Shown in pieces: positions 31,362-44,971 of a DNA stretch of 64,000 nucleotides. The position numbers and the translations under genes were made by a program. Every line of letters starts with the position of its first letter. The first letter of the stretch is position 1. Below the pieces are notes generated by a model. It saw nothing but the letters and a program-made list of their open reading frames with translations, made no database searches and was not told the origin of the DNA. Source of the DNA: Diphasiastrum complanatum (taxonomy: Eukaryota; Streptophyta; Lycopodiopsida; Lycopodiales; Lycopodiaceae); assembly GCA_029204225.1 (NCBI GenBank), contig CM055104.1, positions 55,859,447 to 55,923,446 of the forward strand. The letters run 5' to 3'.

Positions 31362-32792
31362 CTATGAAGATTTGAGCATTGGTCTTGATATAACTCCAAG
31401 ATTACATCTATGCTTGATGAAAGCATTTTTGCCCAAAGGCTTGGTGAGTAGATCGGCAATACAAGAGGACGAGTTGACATGCTCCAAATAGATTTCTCCT
31501 GCAATAAGCTTTTCTCTCACAAAATGGTGTGCCACTTCTATATGCTTTCTTCTTGCATGAAATATGGGATTGTTGGCAAGAGCTAGGGCCGAAATATTAT
31601 CACACTTGATCATCGGTAGATCATATTCCTTAATGCACTTTAGCTCCAATAATAATCTCTTGATCCAAAGTACCTCTTTGGTGGTTGTAGTGAGTGCTTT
31701 GTACTCCACCTCACATGAAGAGAGAGATATAGTATCTTGCTTTTTGGAAAGCCAAGATATTAGATTGCCTCCAAGAAAGATAGTGTATGCACTAATAGAC
31801 TTTCGATCCATCTTGTCACTTGCAAAATCCAAATCCGAGTAGCTAACAATGGATAGATCTTCACTTTTATAAAGTAGACCATAATCACAAGATAAAGATA
31901 CATATCTTAGAATCCTCTTGGCCATCTTCCAATGATCAATCTTAGGATCTTGCATAAAAGTGCACACTAAAACTAAATCGGGCCTAGTAATGGTAAGCCA
32001 AATCAAGGAGCCTACAAGACTCCTAAAAAGTGTGATGTCCTCGAAGGATCTTTCATCACCTTTATTAGGATCTTTTACAATTTGCTCCATTGGAGTATCT
32101 ATGCTCTTAGAATTTTTCATATGGAATTTTTTCAACATAGAGTGAGCATATCTAGATTGGCATATAAAAACATGATCTTCATAAAAATCAATCTCTAGGC
32201 CTAGGATGTAATGTATTTCTCTTAGATCTTGCATTTTAAACTCACATCCAAGTGCTAGCTTAGTTTCATCAACTAGCTTGATACAACTTCCACAAAGAAT
32301 AATGTCATCAACATAAATTAGAAGAATGACAGTATTACTATCAACAAACTTGAGATACATGGAAGGATCATAGTCACTAAAAGTAAATCCTAGTGAGATA
32401 AGGAAAGAATTAAGTCTTGAATACCATGATCTTGGTGCTTGCTTGAGTCCATAAAGACTTTTGAAGAGCAAGCACACTTTGGACTCATCCTTGATGAATC
32501 CTTGAGGTTGTTCCATATAGATCTCCTCCTCAAGATAGCCATTTAGAAAAGCATTGGATACATCTAATTGGAACACCTTCCACTTAAAGAAACAAGCAAG
32601 AGAAATAAGAATTCTTATTATCACCATCTTTGCAACGGGTGCAAAGATCTCCTCAGAATCAAGGCCATGGATTTGAGCAAATCCTTTGGCACATAATCTT
32701 GTTTTATACTCGTTGATGGTGCCATCATGATTGTACTTGATCCAAAATACCCATTTGCAACCAATCACATGCTTGTTAAATGGAGGATCCAC
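31362..32792 (-). pseudogene. Element B1 RT and RNase H ORF
   Basis: 476-codon ORF with RT motifs (FQLDVSNAFLNGYLEEE, SLYGLKQAPRSW, YVDD in LLIYVDDIILCG) and RNase H (SDLDFASDKMDRKS, SSCEVEYKAL, KCDNISAL, HIEVAHHFVREK, LLTKPLGK). Catalytic residues are retained. A small deletion stands after TRPDL (the usual LSKF region is shortened to VLVCTFMQ). It is separated by a frameshift near 32780 from the upstream integrase frame, so it cannot be made as part of Pol without recoding. Confidence 0.9.
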
Positions 32793-34752
32793 AAGCTCGC
32801 TCCCAAGTATTGTTGGTGATCAATGCATCATACTCTTGCTTCATGGCATCATACCACTCCTTGGTATTGAGTGCCTCTTGTACATTCTTTGGCTCTTCAT
32901 GAGAGACATAAAAAACATAATTAGTGGAATCAAGATCCACTTCTTTGCCTTTGTCAACATATGAGAGCCTCTTAGGCTCGGATCTATCTCTCATGGATCT
33001 TCTTGGTGAGAAAATTTGAGGAGAGTCTTCTTCAATTCTCAACCCCATCACATCATAATTGTCTTCAAAATCAATAATAGGTGATGCATCCATAGACGTC
33101 TTGATCTCGGCCTCTTCAAAAGATGAATGTTGATCTTCATGAAAGACAACATCTCTACTTTCAATAACTTGAGAGGTAGAGAGTACAAAGACTCTATAGG
33201 CCTTCTTGGTGGTTGAGTATCCAACCATGATCCCTTTGCATGCACTAGGATCTTCCTTCTTCCTTGTTTCTAAGGAAATATGGACAAAGCATCTGCATGC
33301 AGAAACTCTAAGGTGATCAACCTTAGGCTTCTTCAAATATAAGATTTCATATGGTGACTTTCCTCCAAGAGCTATATGTGGGAGCCTATTGCAAAGATAA
33401 TTTGCATAATTAATGGCTTCTGCCCAAAAATCTTTGGGCAAAGATGCCTCAATTCTCATAGATTTTGCACATTCACATAGAGATCTATTCTTTCTCTCGG
33501 CCACTCCATTTTGCAATGGAGAATAGGCACAAGAGAACTCTCTTTTAATGCCTTCAAGCTCACAAAAATCATGAAATTTATTGGAGATATATTCACCACC
33601 TCCATCACATCTAAGAGCTTTAATCTTGAATGAGAATTGCTTCTCTACATAAGCTTTGAAAATAAGGAAATGATCAAACACCATAGATTTAGAAGCAAGA
33701 AGATATATCCAAGTGAATCTTGTGAAATCATCAATGAAAGCAACAAAGCAAGTGGCTCCTCCCTTGCTTATAGTTGATAAGAAATGCGAGTGGATTAACT
33801 CCAAAGGATGCTTGCTTTTGATAGAAGATCTTGTAAATGGCTTTTTGTGAGATTTAGCAACAGCACAAGCCTCACAAGGCTTGATCTTCTTGGAGAATGA
33901 CTTTGGCAAGCCAATAGCTTTGGCCTCTTTGATCATAGAGATCATGGATTTGTAGTTGGGATGTCCCAAATTCCTAGGCCATAATTCCTCCATAGAGAGC
34001 TTGTTCACAAGAGCAACATTACAAGAATTCACATATTCATTTGGATCTAGTTTATAGATGCCTCCAAATCTAGATCCTAATGCAAGTATCTCATCATTCT
34101 TCTTGATAGTACAAGTATCAACATTGAATTTTACATCAAGGCCATTATCAAGCAATTGGCCAACACTAATGAGATTCTTAGTAAGCTTAGGCACATAAAG
34201 CACTTTAGAAAGAGTAAGAACTTTAGAGGATGCAAGCTTTAAGGGAATGTTCCCTATGCCTTCAATAGGACATTCAAAATCATTTGCAGTGTATATTGAT
34301 TTCTTGACTCCATCATAAGGTCCAATAGAAGAGAAAGAATCCTTGGAGCTACACATATGTGAAGAGGCTCCACTATCAATATACCATAAGCCGTCCTTCT
34401 TGAAAGGAGTGGATGAGAAGCTAGAGACCATAAGAGATCCCTCTCCATCACTTGCAATAGTGTCTTCTTTCTCATTGGTGATGTTGGCTTGCTTGAGTTG
34501 ATTCTTCTTCTTGAAGCAATTGGTAGCATGATGGCCTTTCTTGCCACAATAAAGGCACTTAATCTTCTTTTTCTTGAGCTTGGATGATGAAGCATTAGAG
34601 GAATCATCTTCCTCCTCATCTTTGTCTTTGGATTTGGCTTTGTCCTTGCTTGAAAATTGCTGAAATTGGTTCTTGCTCCTCCCTTTGTGCTTGTCCTTGG
34701 CAAAAAGACCTTTGCCATCATTATGAGTGAGAGAAAGCTTGTCCATCCTCAA
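32776..34752 (-). pseudogene. Element B1 Gag C-terminus, protease and integrase ORF
   Basis: 658-codon ORF: zinc knuckle CLYCGKKGHHATNC, protease WYIDSGASSHM, integrase HHCC (ELWPRNLGHPN ... CEACAVAKSHK; the first His of the usual WHxxxGH is Pro-Arg here) and core. The position of the first catalytic Asp reads HSH instead of HSD (codon at 33784-33786), and the loop after it is two residues shorter than in element C. The second Asp (RCDGGGEY) and Glu (GVAERKNRS) are present. Integrase is therefore predicted inactive. The ORF is cut off from Gag by a stop near 34775. Confidence 0.9.
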
Positions 34753-34773
34753 GAGCTTATACTCTTGTCTTGA

Positions 34774-35305
34774 TTATTCAGAAATTAGCACACTTTGGAG
34801 AGCCTCCAAACTTGGTAGCTCCTCCTTAATGGCATAGGATTGGACAAGGTTAACTTGGACTAGCTCATTTTGATTGATGGAATCACCAATGCAAGCAAGC
34901 TCTCTATGAATATCTTTTACTCTCAAAACATAACTAGATGCACTCTCATCACTCTTTTGGCTATTTTGAAAGATTTGATTTCTAAGAGTGAAGAGCCTAG
35001 AGGTGTTCTTAGCCTCATAGATGGACTTGAGACAATCCCAAGCTTCTTTGGCTGTTGTACAAGTACCTATCTCCCTCAATATCTCATTAGAGACATTCAT
35101 CTTAATGTAGTGGAGAGCCATCCTAGCTCTTTTTTTTTTATTTTTGGACCTCTTGAAGAACTTGTGGTTCTTCTTCAAGGCCAAGAATTATGTCCATCAC
35201 GTCTTGAAGGATCAAGATGGACTCCACCCTCATCTTCCAAATTGAATAGTTTGAAGTGGACAATCTTTCACTGGGTTCCAACAAAGGTGAGCTCATTGAA
35301 GCCAT
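34774..35305 (-). pseudogene. Element B1 Gag N-terminal part
   Basis: The probable start is the ATG at 35303-35305 (MASMSSPLLEPSERL), followed by STSNYSIWKMRVES as in element C Gag. A frameshift at about 35150-35180 moves reading to the frame 35184-34774 (RARMALHYIKMNV ... QSVLISE), which ends with a TAA where copy B2 has a sense codon. Gag cannot be made as one protein from this copy. Confidence 0.85.
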
Positions 35306-36049
35306 TTGAAGTGAAGAAAACTCAAATGATGAACAATAAATGTTTCTACACACTCTCAATAGGATCCAATAATGAAGTACTATCTCCTCCTATGAAAGAT
35401 CTTGCAACGAACTGTGAGATGATTCTCACTAGCTATCTCAATTTCTCCAAAACTAGATCTACTTCACATCAAATGATGGAGTATGGGAAAAGTTAGGATC
35501 AAACACTCTTATCACGTGTGAAATACTATAAGAAAACAAATTTGACTCAAATACAGTGATATTTCATGAAACAAAATGGCTAAGATCTCAAAACAATGCC
35601 TAGATCACATATAGATGAGATTGGTAAGCATTCAACTGTGATTTTCGATCAAACAGGCAATCTCTTGACCAAACCAAATGTGTCCACCCAGGTCTAGGTG
35701 CCCTACCTAACCCTCTCCAAAAGCTTATAACTTTTGATTGGCACAACCAAATGGAATAAAACTGATTGCATAAAAAACTGGACAAAAATAGCTTCAAAAC
35801 AAGCTATCAAGCAAGATAAATGGATCAAACATGAGAGAGAACTTCCAAACTGAAATTGGATGTTCCTCACACATGTCTGAGCACCTGATTCCGTACAGTA
35901 CTAGGTCAGACCCAATCAATGCCCTATTGATCTCTTTTAATGCAAAATTGGACAAGATAGCTAGGAAAATGGATCTTGACAATTTCTAGCTCAAGATTGA
36001 TGAATAGTTTTCACTTAAATGGATCAAAATACATGGTAACCTTAGGTAG
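35306..36049 (-). other. Element B1 leader
   Basis: About 740 bp between primer-binding site and Gag start, longer than in element C. A CACGTGTGA half-match lies near 35514. ORFs here are short and unsupported. Confidence 0.65.
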
Positions 36050-36061
36050 GCTCTGATACCA
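36050..36061 (-). promoter_or_regulatory. Element B1 primer-binding site
   Basis: GCTCTGATACCA on the plus strand is the reverse complement of TGGTATCAGAGC and abuts the 5' LTR end at 36062. Confidence 0.92.
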
Positions 36062-36796
36062 TGTTGATTTTACATGTGTGGACTGTCCACAACATGTCCT
36101 TGTGATCTCCTAAGCTGTGTAGATGCACCAAGATCAAGACTAGATTGAGATTCAAGATCTATCTTTGATTCTATGGCAAAAACACACTACTACATGCATT
36201 CAATCACTTCCAACTCTCACTCACACGTGTGGGAAGTATTCAAAAAATAATCTAAGTAAAAACAAGCTGCTCTCCTTGGGTAGAGAGAGAAAATGCATCA
36301 AGAGCTCTCGGGTAGAGAGAGAAAGCTAGAAATCCAGTAACTCACAAAATCCATGAAATCACCAAATCAATTAATTTCAAAATGAGGAGTACAATGATAC
36401 TAGTAGGTCCAAGAGCTACCACTATGCTTAACTATGATTGGACCACATTTTGCTACCTCTTTATCCTATTGGACCATTGATCCATTCACCTCTAAATTCT
36501 ATTGGACCATTTTCAAGCAAACCTCAAATTCTATTGGACTTTTCAAGGTTCCACCTCTATATCCTATTGGAGCTCTTAAATTTCATCAAACAAAAGTATT
36601 ACACTTGTCTACACTCTAATTGGCATGAGTTTAGCCTCTTACTCTATTTTGGCTAAATAGTGACATTACAAGTGGAAGTGGATAATTTGCCATCTATGCC
36701 AAATTTGGTCCTATCAACATCCTACACCTAGATGCTTGATATAAAAAACATAAGACCCCTATATCTAACATAGATAATCTTTTTCAATTCTTCACA
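36062..36796 (-). repeat. Element B1 5' LTR
   Basis: Direct repeat of 30610-31346 with scattered substitutions. CACACGTGTG at 36222-36231; the one near the terminus is mutated (ttacatgtgtgg). Confidence 0.9.
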
Positions 36797-36979
36797 CATA
36801 ACTCTCACAAATCACATCCATAATGCAAAGCTAACCCTACCATGCCAAGACCAAGATGCCTAAATGCAAGCTAACCATTAACACTACGATCCGCTAACAC
36901 TACTTCAGTGAAGGAAAAACTTTTCTCTCTCTCTCCCTCTTCTCTCTGACAAAAAATATAATAAAGATAAATCCCAACA
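36797..36979. other. Short non-coding stretch between B1 and LTR F copy 2
   Basis: 183 bp with a CT-rich run (36918-36947). It may be a remnant of the F element interior. No gene. Confidence 0.4.
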
Positions 36980-37444
36980 ACTAACAAATCCAACAATTGA
37001 TAAATCCAAATAAAGCATGAGAGATGGAGGAGGAAAGAAGAAGAGCAAGGACATTCCACATCAACTTCACAAGGGAACCAATCAGCTTGTATTGAAAAAA
37101 AGATGGAACATGTGTAGGAACTCGAGTTGGTCTCTTTTTATAATAGAGAGGAGGACCCTGGCCTCTAAATCCTATTGGTCCATTTCTGTCTCCCTAGCTA
37201 TTCAAATTTAAAAAAGAATGAGAACCATCCAAATTGGAGGGAAACCCAACTTTATTCACTAACTTGACATTTAGGCCCTGCGACATTAAAAGTCCTGCAA
37301 AAAAGACCTAAAGTCTTTTTATTGACTTTCAACTAATCAAATAACTTTGTGATCATCAGGTTGGACTTACACACGTAGGGTGCCAAATCCCTCTCACTTA
37401 TTAACTAGGGTTAGGGTTGCCTTGGGATCCGCAAACCCTCCAAC
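36980..37444 (-). repeat. Gypsy-type LTR F, copy 2
   Basis: Same orientation and nearly the same length as 29297-29758, with scattered differences; minus-strand start TGTTGGAGGG at 37444. The TATA-like box is near 37134-37147. Together with copy 1 it brackets B1. Confidence 0.7.
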
Positions 37445-38193
37445 ATTTTCCGGTAATATTTTTGAACATTTCAAAACTCCCGCTGGGCAGGGTCTGGAGT
37501 TGTGATTTGACAATACTTGCTGCCCGCAAGACTCTTAACTACTCAACTCTTAAAACTTATGATTAGTAGTAATATATTTTGAGCAAAGCATAGTTAAACA
37601 TACTTACATATTTCAAAGAGGGCCAAACCTACAAGAAGCTGTAAAACATCATCTACAACAACATCAGCTATTAAATTATACATGAGTAGAACAACAATAG
37701 ATTTTGTAAACATTTTTTATATTTCTATAGAATCATAATCAAGATGTGATCTTTCCAATTTATTCTACGTGAAGAGTAGATCATTTTTACTTTTTATCTC
37801 ATCTCCATCCGAGTTCAAATAAGAAAGTTATGGCTAATCAAAGATTTTGATGATGTGGCATATTGCCAATGACGCAAGAATAGACCAATTTCTTTTACCA
37901 GAATGCACATTCTCACGTGGTGGAGATATTCCAATGGATTCTACACGAAGATTAGATCATTTTTGCTTTTTAGTTTATCTCCATCCGAGTTCAAATAAGA
38001 AAGTTATGGCTAATCAAAGATTTTGATGTTGTGGCATATCGCCATGGCACGAGAATAGTTCTCTTGATTGCTAGAATGAAATGTGTTCTATGATGTGTAG
38101 TCACATGTCTAGGTTCTTGTAAAGCTTCCGCGCAAAAGAAAATTCAAATAAACAAAATCGTTCGCGACAACGAAACAAAACCGTTTCGCGACA
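37445..38193 (+). repeat. Element G 5' LTR (left edge uncertain) with internal duplication
   Basis: Ends ..TTTCGCGACA directly before a primer-binding site at 38194, so the right part is an LTR. A segment of about 110 bp is duplicated in tandem (about 37757-37865 and 37934-38045, both with 'catccgagttcaaataag' and 'aagttatggctaatcaaag'). The short string 'ttcgcgaca' also occurs twice near the end. No TG left end could be fixed because no second G LTR is in the window. Confidence 0.6.
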
Positions 38194-38205
38194 TGGTATC
38201 AGAGC
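38194..38205 (+). promoter_or_regulatory. Element G primer-binding site
   Basis: TGGTATCAGAGC, perfect match, next to the LTR end. Confidence 0.9.
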
Positions 38206-38257
38206 GGTCAGGTTATCACTACTGATATCTAAGCAGTGATTTTCTAGACAACACAAT

Positions 38258-39182
38258 ATGGCTACAACAATCAAGACAAGAGTAGCAATCAGTCTTGATG
38301 ACGCAAATTACAAAATCTGAAAATTCAAAATCAAAACGCTTCTGAAGGGCGAAGGCATCTGGTCGGTGACCGAATTCTAAGAGGTACAGCCTCCAGAGAG
38401 ACACCCAAGGAGAGTTGAATGGATCAGAAAGGATGAGCGTGCAATGACGATCATCATTTCGTCCATAAATGAAGATCTACTCATGCAGATTGAAAACTGT
38501 GAAAGCAGCCATGCAGCATGAGAAAGATTGAAACAGAAGTATGAAATGAGGACTGCAGCTTCAGTCATGCACCTTCACAATCAGCTACAATCCATATGAT
38601 GGAATGACAACCAGTTAGATCAGCACGTTGAGAAGATCAGAACGATCTTCGCTCAACTCGTTGCATCAGGACAGGAGCACCAGGTCCCAGCACCACAGCA
38701 GCTGATGTACTTCATGAAATCCCTACCGACATCCTATCAGCCGTTGAGAATGCTCATACTGAGTCTACCAAATATGACATTTCAACAAAGCGATCAGTCT
38801 TGTTGTTGATGAAAGACTGATGAGGGATGAAGGAGAGAGAAGTAGTGATCAAGAAAAGGCCCTATTCACGAAAGGAAAGAAGAAAAACAAGAACAAACCC
38901 AGATTCAAGAAGACAAAGTCCTCAAATCAACAATCTTCTTCTTGTGATCACCGTTACAAACCAGGCCATACAACCAACAAATGCTGGTTCAATCCAGCAA
39001 TACCTTGCATGCATTGCAAGGAAAAGGGGCACTCTACATACAATTGTAGATTCAACCCAAAAAAAAAAAAAAACAAAGTTGAAAAAGCAAATGTTGCAGA
39101 GTCATCCAAGGATGCAGATAGAGGTGATGAAGCCTCAACGAGCTATACTGAACACAACTACGATGTAGTCATTGATTCATGA
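38258..39182 (+). pseudogene. Element G gag (broken)
   Basis: Copia Gag different from families A to C. ATG 38258 opens MATTIKTRVAISL; a Trp codon is TGA at about 38312, and other stops follow (38378, 38519, 38599, 38808). The copia Gag helix region is readable (ERLKQKYEMRTA, LHNQLQSI). The 38820-39182 frame is basic, has a knuckle CMHCKEKGHSTYNC and ends at the protease start VIDS followed by a stop. Confidence 0.8.
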
Positions 39183-40494
39183 GCAACATCACACATCACC
39201 TACAACAAGAAGATCTTGATTGGCTTAATAGAACTAAAAAAACAACAGAGCAGTGATTCTAGGTGATGGGAGCAGACACGATGTCAAAGGCATCGGCACT
39301 CTACAAGTGCGAACACTGTCAGGGCAAGCAGAACTGCTAGGAGCACTCTACGTGCCTTCACTAAGAAAAGATCTACTATCAGTATCCAAGATGACAGATC
39401 TTGGAATTCGAGTTTTGTTTGATGGCAACACATGCCTCATGATCGCGAAAACGACAAACAAGTTGCTGACGGTCGGATGCAGAGAAGAAAACCTCTATCA
39501 GGCCAAGATAATCAACAACTCTGATAGCATATTAAATGCAACAAAAAATGAAGATTAGCTCTGGCATAGGAGAATGTATCATCTGAACATGCGGAGCCTG
39601 TATGACATGTGCAAGAAAGACATAGTCATAGGTCTCAAGATATCAAGACCCGAAACTGAGTTCTGCAAAGCCTGTTAGAAAGGCAAACAACATCGGAATC
39701 CATTCACACATGAGGGAAGAAGAGCCAAGGAAGTTCTTGAGCTCGTCTACTCTGATGTCTGTGGACCGATGAAAATGGATTCACTCTCAAGTTCGAGGTA
39801 TTTTCTGATGTTCATAGATGACTACAGCCGGATGACCATGATCTACTACCTAAAGAAGAAATCTAAAGTGTTTGATTCCTTCAAGAAGTTCATGGCATTT
39901 GTAGAGAGACACATCTCAAAGAAGATTCAGATCATCAGATTTGACAATGGAGGTGAATACAAAAGCAAGGAATTTTCAAGATTCTGCCAAGAACATGGGA
40001 TAGAACACCAGTCCACTCCTGCATACACACTAGAATACAATGGTGTCGTAGAAAGAAAAAATAGAATGCTAGTCGAAGGAGCCAGATGCATGATGGCACA
40101 AGTTCGATTGCCAAGTCAATTCTAGGTTGAGGCTATAGCTGCAGCTGTACACCTGCAAAACAAATCCACAATGACAGTGCTGGAAGATAAGACGTCGTAC
40201 GAAATGTGGACAGGTAAAAAGCTTGATCTATCATACGTACGTGTGTTTGGATGTGCAGCATACAAGCACATTCCAAAAAAAAAGAGAAATAAGCTCGATA
40301 ACAAATCAGAGAAAACCATCATGGTTGGATACTCGAACAAATCACAAGTGTACAGAGTCTACGATCCAACCACGAAAAAGGTTATTTCGAACAGAGATGT
40401 AAAGTTTGATGAGTTCACATTCCTGGGACTAAGAGATGAAAGAGGCCATGAGATCTTCACATTGTTGCCAATTCAAGAGGGAGATCGAGGATAG
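39183..40494 (+). pseudogene. Element G protease and integrase (broken)
   Basis: Protease: VIDS-stop-ATSHIT (the Gly of DSGA is TGA), then ILGDGSRHDVKGIGT and YVPSLRKDLLSVSK. Integrase: LWHRRMYHLN with a degenerate HHCC, catalytic Asp in YSDVCGPM, Asp in RFDNGGEY and Glu in VVERKNRM, so DDE is kept. The later part (40171-40494) contains TSYEMWTGKKLDLSYVRVFGC and GYSNKSQVYRVYDP. Stops are at 39556, 39676 and 40122. Sequence from about 40140 is duplicated at 53565. Confidence 0.85.
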
Positions 40495-41037
40495 GCATCA
40501 AATCAGAATGTAGAGCCACAGACTCTAGAGCAGCAGAATGCAGAAGATCAACCCCATGAACAAGAAACGTTCGAGCAGAGATGAAACGGACCTAGAAGGT
40601 CAACAAGACAAAGAAGACCTCCAGATCGGTAAGCTGACAATCTTCAATGGAGCCAAGACACACTGTTTGAGTACTTCAGCTTCACTAAAGAGCCAACAAC
40701 AAATCAAAAAGTTGTCCAGAGTCCAGAGAGAGAATTCTGGAAGCAGACAATGTCAAAAGAAATCGAGTCGATGAGACGAAACGAGACACGGACATTAGAG
40801 CCACTGCCAAAAAACAGAAAAATCATTGAGAAGAAGATGAAATCAAGCAGCACCATTGGCCACTACAAGGCAAGGCTTGTCGCGAAGGGCTACACGCAGA
40901 GATATGGTGTTGATTATTTTGACACATATTCATCAACGGTCAAGATGACGAGCATACGACTACTCCTTGCATACGCCACACAGCACAATCTGGAAATTCA
41001 CCAGATTGATGTGAAAATAACTCTCTGTCAACTATTC
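40495..41037 (+). pseudogene. Element G linker and RT start, truncated
   Basis: Linker with RRSTRQRRPPDR and DTLFEYFSFTKEP in one frame, then RT entry: FWKQTMSKEIESMRRNET, GHYKARLVAKGYTQRYGVDYFDT and LEIHQIDVK. The conserved DVxxAFLNG motif is the last recognisable part; YVDD and RNase H are missing. The break at about 41037 abuts the stop codon of a minus-strand fragment. Confidence 0.75.
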
Positions 41038-41483
41038 TTTGAGGTTTGCATTTTCATCTTCAAGCATCTTCACCTTTTCTTGTAGAGTGATAATACTGTA
41101 CGAGTGCTTTTGAAGTTGGATTTCCATTCTGCTTATGATCGACCACACATCAAAATCCATGGGCTTGGTAGTAGGTGGGGTTAGTGCGGTAGTAGCTGGA
41201 GCAATGGTGGGAGTTGGCGAGGCAGGAACATCATTGGAAGTTTTTTTTGCCTTTCCAATGAGTGGTTACCCACTCGGAATCCATGGCACCCCACTCTGAT
41301 CAGATCTCTGTCTTGCTTATCACTACTCTGATCAGCACTTCTCAACCTCGCCTCGTTGCTCTGATTAGATCGTTGTATGCTATAGGTAAACCAGATGTAG
41401 GTTCTACAGATGCATCGATGGACATTTAGGCAGAAGATAGAGGATAAAAGAGAAAGAGACATTGCTTGAACAACATTTCTCAT
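41034..41483 (-). pseudogene. Unrecognised minus-strand fragment with coiled coil
   Basis: The minus-strand frame ending with TAG at about 41034 reads a Pro/Thr-rich linker (ASPTPTIAPATTALTPPT), then MDFDVWSIISRMEIQL and a heptad-like helix LQEKVKMLEDENANLKE. Upstream, in another frame, lie a Ser/Asp/Gln-rich piece (EARLRSADQSSDKQDRD) and possibly EWVTTHWKGK. This looks like the N-terminal part of an element or host protein cut by joining to G. The copy at about 54297-54660 shares it with differences, one giving a stop in the helix region. No family recognised. Confidence 0.35.
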
Positions 41484-41990
41484 TTCTTTGGAAGTGGGGT
41501 GAGAGAGGACATATAAAATGGAATCCTCTATGTGTTGCTATATGTTAGTGATAATGACTACTTGTTGTAACTCTAGTTGCACATTAATATAAATAGGATG
41601 GTAGGGGAATGAGGGTGAGCATAGTTGCACCACATGTGTAGCAACCATCTAGTGAAGATGTGGGTTATGCCACCACCTTAGGTCCATGGGAGACCAACAT
41701 TATCACTATTATAGTAGTGGTGCAGAATATGCTCCTTTGAGAAATGAGTATAACTCTACTACCCTACAATATTTTGACTCCAATTTTTTTTTTCTCACTA
41801 CCGTTGGCAAGGTATTGACTACAAGCCTTTCTAAATAAAAGAAATCCATGTGATGCCTAAGGCTTCCTATATACGAGGACAAGATGACTTTCTGAATACA
41901 AGAAAATTAGGTGATGCCTTTCCAAATACAAGGATTTAAATAAAAGGAGCATAAAATACGAGAACATTGAATCTTTGGATTGTGTTGTTG
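41484..41990. repeat. H-type repeat copy with tacaagg-rich tail, unit 1
   Basis: Relative of the 355-bp H repeat (gataaaagagaaagagacattgc, TATAAATAG-like box near 41589-41597, accaccttaggtccatgggag), followed by a tail with repeated 'tacaagga/tacaag' strings (41818-41960). No ORF. Confidence 0.65.
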
Positions 41991-43672
<1,682 letters not shown>

Positions 43673-44400
43673 AGATGTTAATGAATGATGCCCAACACAT
43701 TGCCTCCGTTGTCTTCCATGCCCACTACATGACAAAAAATTGGAGAGATAGAGGATAAAAGAGAAAGAGACATTGCTTGAGCGGCATTTTTCATGAGTCT
43801 TCGAAGGTGGAGCAAGAGAGGACAGATAAAATGGAATCCTTTAGGTGTTGCTAGATGTTAGTGATAATGACTTTGTGATGCAACTGAAGTTGCACATTCA
43901 TATAAATAGGATGGTAGGGGAAATAGGGTGAGCATAGCTACACCACAAGTGTAGTAACCATTTATTGAAGATGGTGAGTTATACCACCACCTTAGGTCCA
44001 TGGGAGACCAATATTATCAGTGGATGTAGATGTTAATGAATGATGCCCAACACATTGCCTCCGTTGTCTTCCATGCCCACTACATGACAAAAATTGGAGA
44101 GATAGAGGATAAAAGAGAAAGAGACATTGCTTGAGCAGCATTTCTTATTTCTTCGAAAGTCGGGTATGAGAGGACAGATAAAATGAAATCCTCTAGGTGT
44201 TGCTATATGTTAGTGATAATGACTTTGTGTTGCAACTAAAATTGCACATTAATATAAATAGAATGGTATGGGAAATAGGGTGAGCATAACTGCACCACAA
44301 GTGTAACCATTTAGTGAAGATTGTGGGTTATACCACCACCTTAGGTCCATGGGAGACCAACATTATCAGTGGTGCATAATATGCTCCTCTAGGGAATGAG
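43673..44400. repeat. H repeats H1 and H2 in tandem, unit 1
   Basis: Two head-to-tail copies, starts at 43673 and 44028, period 355 bp. Each begins agatgttaatgaatgatg, has an ATATAAATAG box (near 43901 and 44252) and ends accaccttaggtccatggg .. attatca. The ends could be read as TGTTAATG ... TTATCA, an LTR-like pair of termini. Confidence 0.8.
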
Positions 44401-44914
<514 letters not shown>

Positions 44915-44971
44915 TTACAATCTAAAACTATAATTGGCCATGGGCCGGTGCTTGTGGCTATTGCAATGTCG

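Larger units (their letters stand above)
30610..36796 (-). mobile_element. Copia element B1, complete structure but broken coding
   Basis: Minus-strand element bounded by LTRs 36062-36796 (5') and 30610-31346 (3'), with primer-binding site at 36050-36061 and gag-pol between. The LTRs differ at several positions and in length (735 and 737 bp), so it is older than element C. Flanking pentamers do not match (aacaa on the left, cataa on the right), so the target duplication is lost or the ends recombined. It probably inserted into an F element. Confidence 0.88.

Noticed and set aside
30605-36801. Target-site duplication for element B1
   Set aside because: Flanking pentamers (aacaa and cataa) do not match.
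37405-37420. Telomere-like repeat (ttagggttagggtt)
   Set aside because: Only one and a half units inside LTR F; the other copy is already changed.
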